Of a DNA stretch of 16,944 nucleotides, positions 14,201 through 16,944 are shown piece after piece. The notes under the pieces were generated by a model. It was not told the DNA's origin. It worked only from the letters and a program-made list of their open reading frames with translations, and searched no databases. How positions within the stretch are numbered: position 1 is the stretch's first letter; each line of letters starts with the position of its first letter. Source of the DNA: Candidatus Bathyarchaeota archaeon (lineage in GTDB: Archaea; Thermoproteota; Bathyarchaeia; TCS64); contig JAEHCT010000007.1 in assembly GCA_020697635.1 (NCBI GenBank), positions 1-16,944 on the forward strand. Direction: 5' to 3'. The position numbers were made by a program, and so were the translations under genes.

Positions 14201-14518
14201 GTGGTAGAGTTCTGTGACCGCTGCGGCAGCTTCATGAAAGCCGACGTCAAGGGCTACGTTTGCCCGCGGTGCGGGTGGATGAAGGCAGTCCAGCTCATAG
14301 AGGTCAAGGCGGGCCCCGCCGGCGAGGCCGAGCCGGTGTACGTCATGAGCGGGATCGAGAGCGCCATAGTCGTCCAGCGGATGTGCCCCGAGTGCGGCAA
14401 CCTCGAGGCCTACCGCAACATCACAGTCGCCCTAGGGGAGCACGCCGGCGTGAGCAACGACCGTAGCGTAGAGAAGTTCAGGTGCACCAAGTGTGGGCAC
14501 ACCTGGGTGGTCGGGTAG
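14201..14518 (+). CDS. TFS/TFIIS-like double zinc-ribbon protein (cleavage residues not evident)
   Basis: 105 residues. Two zinc ribbons: FCDRCG...YVCPRCG (Cys5, 8, 21, 24), the RPB9-like N-terminal ribbon, and RMCPECG...FRCTKCGHTW (Cys62, 65, 95, 98), the C-terminal ribbon of TFS/TFIIS. Archaeal TFS reaches into RNA polymerase and stimulates RNA cleavage through an acidic Asp-Glu pair in the loop just before the last CxxC. Here that loop is HAGVSNDRSVEKFRC and is longer, with no adjacent Asp-Glu. So this may be a non-cleaving paralogue, comparable to the inactive or inhibitory TFS paralogues known in Sulfolobus, or a related zinc-ribbon protein. GTG 14201 is chosen for GGGTGA six bases upstream. 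Confidence 0.78.
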   Translation: MVEFCDRCGSFMKADVKGYVCPRCGWMKAVQLIEVKAGPAGEAEPVYVMSGIESAIVVQRMCPECGNLEAYRNITVALGEHAGVSNDRSVEKFRCTKCGHTWVVG

Positions 14519-14953
14519 CTACCTCCTGTCGACCTTAACTTTTATCGGTATGCCCTGCTCGACGCTCTTGCTGACGATGCAGAAGTCCTCGAAGAGGCCG
14601 TGGCAGCGCTCATACTGTGAGTCGTACTCTTCGCCTACCTCTGGGCTGATCTCGACGTTGATCTCGGCTATGCGCCACCTGCCCTTGTCGTTGCGCCTCA
14701 TGACACCGCCCACCTTTGTCTCGATGTCCCCCACCTCGGCCCTGGCCTTCTGTAGGCAGAACAAGAGGCTCGCCGTCAGGCAGTTGCCCATGGCCGCGGC
14801 CAGCACCTTACTGGCGTTGGGGCCGCTTTTCCCTCCCACGGGCTCGGGCTCGTCCATGTACAGCGGCCCAACGCCCTCCATGCCGAAGTCGACCTCGAAC
14901 CTGAAGCCTTCCTGCCTCCTCATGGAGACGCTGAAGCCACGTTCCTCGCTCAA
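14519..14953 (-). CDS. OsmC/Ohr-family protein
   Basis: 144 residues from TTG 14953. The two family cysteines are present: Cys58 in AAAMGNCLTASLLFC and Cys125 in FEDFCIVSKSVEQG. OsmC/Ohr proteins reduce organic hydroperoxides with this cysteine pair, though many OsmC-like members have other or unknown roles. The frame is open to ATG 15001, but a CCTTATATTT box (14990-14981, minus strand) lies inside that extension. It would start transcription near 14958, and AGGGA lies five bases before TTG 14953, so TTG is preferred; ATG 14923 is a further option. Extra cysteines at 66 and 117. Its stop abuts that of the TFS-like gene tail to tail. Fits the redox theme of the region. Confidence 0.82.
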   Translation of the reverse strand: MSEERGFSVSMRRQEGFRFEVDFGMEGVGPLYMDEPEPVGGKSGPNASKVLAAAMGNCLTASLLFCLQKARAEVGDIETKVGGVMRRNDKGRWRIAEINVEISPEVGEEYDSQYERCHGLFEDFCIVSKSVEQGIPIKVKVDRR

Positions 14954-14980
14954 TTGAATCCCTTTAGCATGGGCGACGCC

Positions 14981-14990
14981 AAATATAAGG
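14981..14990 (-). promoter_or_regulatory. TATA box deciding the OsmC start
   Basis: CCTTATATTT on the minus strand, about 32 bases before TTG 14953 and downstream of ATG 15001. Its position argues that the longer reading from 15001 is not translated. Confidence 0.4.
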
Positions 14991-15196
14991 CTAAGAGTCA
15001 TCCCACTCCGGTGGGGACTTCTAGGTGTGCTCCTTCTCGTACTTGGATTCGCTCAGATACCCGTCGAACGTCAACGTCCATGGCCTGATCTCCATGCGAC
15101 CACCAAGCCGTCCCAGAGCGGCATAGATGTGTTAGGGGTCCCAGTCGCCGTGTCCACGAGGGAAACCATAAAGCCCAGCGGGCCCGGTTTAAAACC

Positions 15197-15673
15197 ATGT
15201 CAACCATGCGCCGTAAGGAAAAAGAGATCAAGGAGAGGGTGGTAATGGAGGAGATACTCAGGGAGAACCAGGTGGGCAGGCTGGGCACAGCCGTCGACGG
15301 CCGCCCCTACGTCGTCCCAATGAACTTTGTATACACCAACGACAGGATAATCCTCCACACCCACAGAGACGGCAAGAAGGTCAAGGACATCCAGCGGAAC
15401 CCCCGCGTCTGCTTCGAGGTCGACGGCGGCGAGATCGTCGAAGGCGACGACCCCTGCAACTACGGCTGGATCTACAGGAGCGTCATCGCCAACGGCACCG
15501 CCACCCTCATCGAGGACCCAGAGGAGAAGCTCAACGCGCTACGCCTCCTGAGCGACAAGTACGCCTTCGGCAAAGGCAGAAGGCTGGACCTAGAAAAGGT
15601 AAACAAGTTCAAGGACCTACTGGTCATAGAGATTAAAGTCGACGAGATGACTGGGAAGAAGAGTCCCGCCTAA
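15197..15673 (+). CDS. Pyridoxamine 5'-phosphate oxidase-related (NimA-like) flavin-binding protein
   Basis: 158 residues. The split-barrel FMN-binding fold is indicated by MRRKEKEI at the start, ILRENQVGRLGTAVDGRPYVVPMNF, then IILHTHRDGKKVKDIQRNPRVCFEVD (the K-D-I-x-x-N-P-x-V-C-F pattern), YRSVIANGTATLIEDPEEKLNAL and a conserved C-terminal strand (LLVIEIKVDEMTGKK). Members of this group bind FMN, F420 or haem and act in reductions such as nitroimidazole reduction; the true substrate here is unknown, and PNP oxidase activity itself is not implied. ATG 15197 matches the family start; a CATAAAG element about 28 bases upstream suggests a leaderless mRNA. Divergent from the OsmC gene. Confidence 0.88.
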   Translation: MSTMRRKEKEIKERVVMEEILRENQVGRLGTAVDGRPYVVPMNFVYTNDRIILHTHRDGKKVKDIQRNPRVCFEVDGGEIVEGDDPCNYGWIYRSVIANGTATLIEDPEEKLNALRLLSDKYAFGKGRRLDLEKVNKFKDLLVIEIKVDEMTGKKSPA

Positions 15674-16187
15674 ACCCGGCTCGAACCTGACCCCCCAAAA
15701 AACGCTTATCCCAAGTGACACGGATATTTAATTTCTCAATATAACGATATTATTAGGTATTTAATAGAATTTCTCTTAACGATGGAATCTTTCAATTTCG
15801 TGCACATATACAAAACAGATGTCTTCAACAATGCCATATAACATAACATTTTACCATCATTTTAATACGCGTCTTCTTCAACGCCATCCAAGCATTTAGA
15901 ATTTATAGAAACAGAAATTTATATTCAACTTAATACATCTTTTAATTTAATAAGTATACTCATAATGATGTATTTATATTAATATTTCCCATATAATACT
16001 ATTATTATATTAATGGTATTTAATGCTTGTATAACATCAACAATCCTCGACATAATATTATAAACAATTTATTACTCTTATATCGCGTTGTTCAATTAAC
16101 TGATGTAATTTTTCTACTCATTATTAACCATATAAGTGTAGCTCAAGTTTGTAACCCAGATCCACTGCCAAGTGGCAGTGAACCACC
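15674..16187. other. AT-rich intergenic stretch, no gene seen
   Basis: From about 15715 to 16145 the DNA is very AT-rich with many ATTAATA/TATTTA-type runs. No coding-like frame on either strand, no CRISPR-like spacing and no tRNA are visible. The composition change on both edges, with DNA-binding genes beyond, is like the border of an integrated or viral segment. Confidence 0.5.
16163..16180. promoter_or_regulatory. 18-bp palindrome before the small interrupted frame
   Basis: CACTGCCA-AG-TGGCAGTG: perfect 8-bp arms with a 2-base spacer, ending eight bases before GTG 16188. Probably a protein-binding site controlling the following small frame, possibly for the HTH protein encoded downstream. 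Confidence 0.4.
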
Positions 16188-16394
16188 GTGACAGAGAAAC
16201 CCAGAATAATCAAGTCACCTCACGCGAAGACCTCCACTCTCAGATAACAGTGCGGTATCTTTGTCAGCTATCAGGTCGACCGCAACGGAAAATGCGGAAG
16301 AATCATCGTCTGCAACATAGCCGAACACACCAAGAACTCCAAGTGCCCAGTCAAGGGCGGAAAAGAAGGCCCCAGCCCCAATAAACCCCTTTAA
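16188..16394 (+). pseudogene. Small cysteine-containing gene with one in-frame TAA
   Basis: From GTG 16188 the frame reads TEKPRIIKSPHAKTSTLR, then TAA (16245-16247), and continues in the same frame as QCGIFVSYQVDRNGKCGRII and VCNIAEHTKNSKCPVKGGKE to TAA 16392-16394: 68 codons with a single interruption. The second part looks genuine (four cysteines, alternating strands) but has no start codon of its own. I do not recognise the family. Either the gene was broken by a single nonsense change or the first 19 codons belong to a separate peptide. The final stop lies inside the TATA box of the next gene. UAA is not a known recoded codon in archaea, so readthrough is not assumed. Confidence 0.4.
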
Positions 16395-16397
16395 ATG
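16388..16397 (+). promoter_or_regulatory. TATA box of the C-terminal HTH gene
   Basis: CCTTTAAATG, centred 25 bases before GTG 16418, so transcription should begin at the GTG itself (leaderless). This supports the GTG over the later ATG 16481. Confidence 0.5.
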
Positions 16398-16417
16398 CAT
16401 CCACTCCATATAGGTTT

Positions 16418-16936
16418 GTGCAGGATTCTTCGCCGAACCATGCCCCAAGCGTGGAGGCAAGCCCACGCAGTGAAAACAAGATGACAATTACACCAGGAGA
16501 ACCCGAGACACGCCGCGAGGCACTTCTCAACGGAATAAGCCAGAACCTCAACTACACAGAGATAGCCGCCCAGCTAGGAGTCAGACGAGGCGACCTACTT
16601 AAAGACATAAAAGCCATGCGCCGAAGCCGAGACCCCGACCTACGTGACGCTCAGCGCATCGGCCAAGCCACGATCAACGAAGAGAAGCAGTCTGCCTCTA
16701 AAAGACGCGAGGAAAGGTTCTACAACATGACTGGTATGACTCTCCATGAGAAGTCGTTCCAAAACATGGTCGAATTCTATAAATCCGAGCTCATGACTAT
16801 CTTAAGAAGCGGGGACCATGAGGCCGCCATCAGAAACCTCCCCAAAAGCATCCGTCGAACCCTGATGCACAATGGCATACTCACAAAGAGAAACAAACCT
16901 GAGATCACTAAACAAGCCCGAGACCAGCTACTATAG
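16418..16936 (+). CDS. Putative helix-turn-helix DNA-binding protein, unknown family
   Basis: 172 residues from leaderless GTG 16418. I do not recognise the family. The segment REALLNGISQNLNYTEIAAQ, continuing LGVRRGDLLKDIKAMRRS (residues about 33-70), has the spacing of a helix-turn-helix (short helix, NYTEIAAQLGV turn, recognition helix). The rest is basic and helical: a Lys/Arg/Glu-rich stretch after 85, a predicted helix with FQNMVEFYKSELMTIL, and a C-terminal RRTLMHNGILTKRN. No membrane span, no nuclease or recombinase motif seen. It follows the AT-rich gap, the palindrome and the broken small frame, so it may regulate them or belong to a mobile segment that runs on past the window. Its stop is eight bases from the window end. 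Confidence 0.6.
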   Translation: MQDSSPNHAPSVEASPRSENKMTITPGEPETRREALLNGISQNLNYTEIAAQLGVRRGDLLKDIKAMRRSRDPDLRDAQRIGQATINEEKQSASKRREERFYNMTGMTLHEKSFQNMVEFYKSELMTILRSGDHEAAIRNLPKSIRRTLMHNGILTKRNKPEITKQARDQLL

Positions 16937-16944
16937 CCAATAAA

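Noticed and set aside
15821..15887. Two similar 17-base stretches (GTCTTC...GCCAT) about 50 bases apart, as a possible repeat array
   Set aside because: Only 14 of 17 match, just two copies, no regular spacing; not a CRISPR or iteron array.
16245..16247. TAA readthrough or recoding in the small cysteine frame
   Set aside because: Known archaeal recoding uses UAG (pyrrolysine) or UGA (selenocysteine); nothing here supports UAA recoding, so a nonsense change is the simpler reading.
1..16944. tRNA, rRNA, CRISPR array or insertion sequence
   Set aside because: By eye I found no cloverleaf arms, no rRNA signature, no regularly spaced repeats and no transposase; a tRNA scan and covariance-model search would settle this.

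Overview
The window reads as archaeal chromosomal DNA. Promoters look like archaeal TATA boxes (TTTAAA or TTTATA types), often only 25-30 bases from the start codon, which implies leaderless or short-leader mRNAs. There is a TFS/TFIIS-like zinc-ribbon protein, an archease, a ComB-type phosphosulfolactate phosphatase, and several GTG and TTG starts. Genes are GC-rich with many AGG/CGC arginine codons, while three gaps and one small gene are strongly AT-rich. The lineage cannot be fixed from this sequence: a TACK-type archaeon such as a Bathyarchaeia member, or a methanogen-related euryarchaeon, would both fit. The GMP synthase is a fused single chain and the seryl-tRNA synthetase is the common type, so neither settles it.

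Layout. 1-2218: the end of a substrate-binding protein followed by LivG- and LivF-type ATPases of a branched-chain amino acid/amide ABC importer (permeases not in view). 2320-2846: an unrecognised conserved-looking gene broken by a -1 shift at a G7 run. 2923-4802: a class V PLP enzyme converging on an 8-helix TspO/MBR-related membrane protein, sharing a CTAG stop overlap. 4922-7408: guaA, a DUF5680 gene and archease. The last 38 bases of the guaA region occur again just before archease, as though a 511-bp cassette carrying the DUF5680 gene had been inserted at the 3' end of guaA. 7502-10259 (minus strand): two paralogous ArsR regulators, the hybrid cluster protein Hcp and a cupin. A 30-bp near-perfect palindrome covers the start of the regulator that overlaps hcp. 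10348-11649 (minus): serS. 11884-13370: a 61-residue unknown protein, a short amidohydrolase N-terminal remnant, comB and a two-CBS-domain protein. 13371-14200: AT-rich DNA with a small ribbon-helix-helix-like gene and a hairpin terminator. 14201-15673: a TFS-like protein, an OsmC-family protein and a flavin-binding PPOX-type protein. 15674-16187: AT-rich DNA with no gene seen. 16188-16944: a small cysteine-containing reading frame with one in-frame TAA, then a leaderless gene for a putative helix-turn-helix protein.

Taken together the window mixes housekeeping (guaA, serS, archease), nutrient uptake (Liv) and redox or nitrosative stress functions (ArsR-Hcp-cupin, OsmC, PPOX) with signs of turnover: the guaA 3'-end cassette, three possible gene remnants and AT-rich islets. 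The two strongest leads are the guaA duplication/cassette and the cysteine-rich ArsR pair next to hcp with its palindrome.
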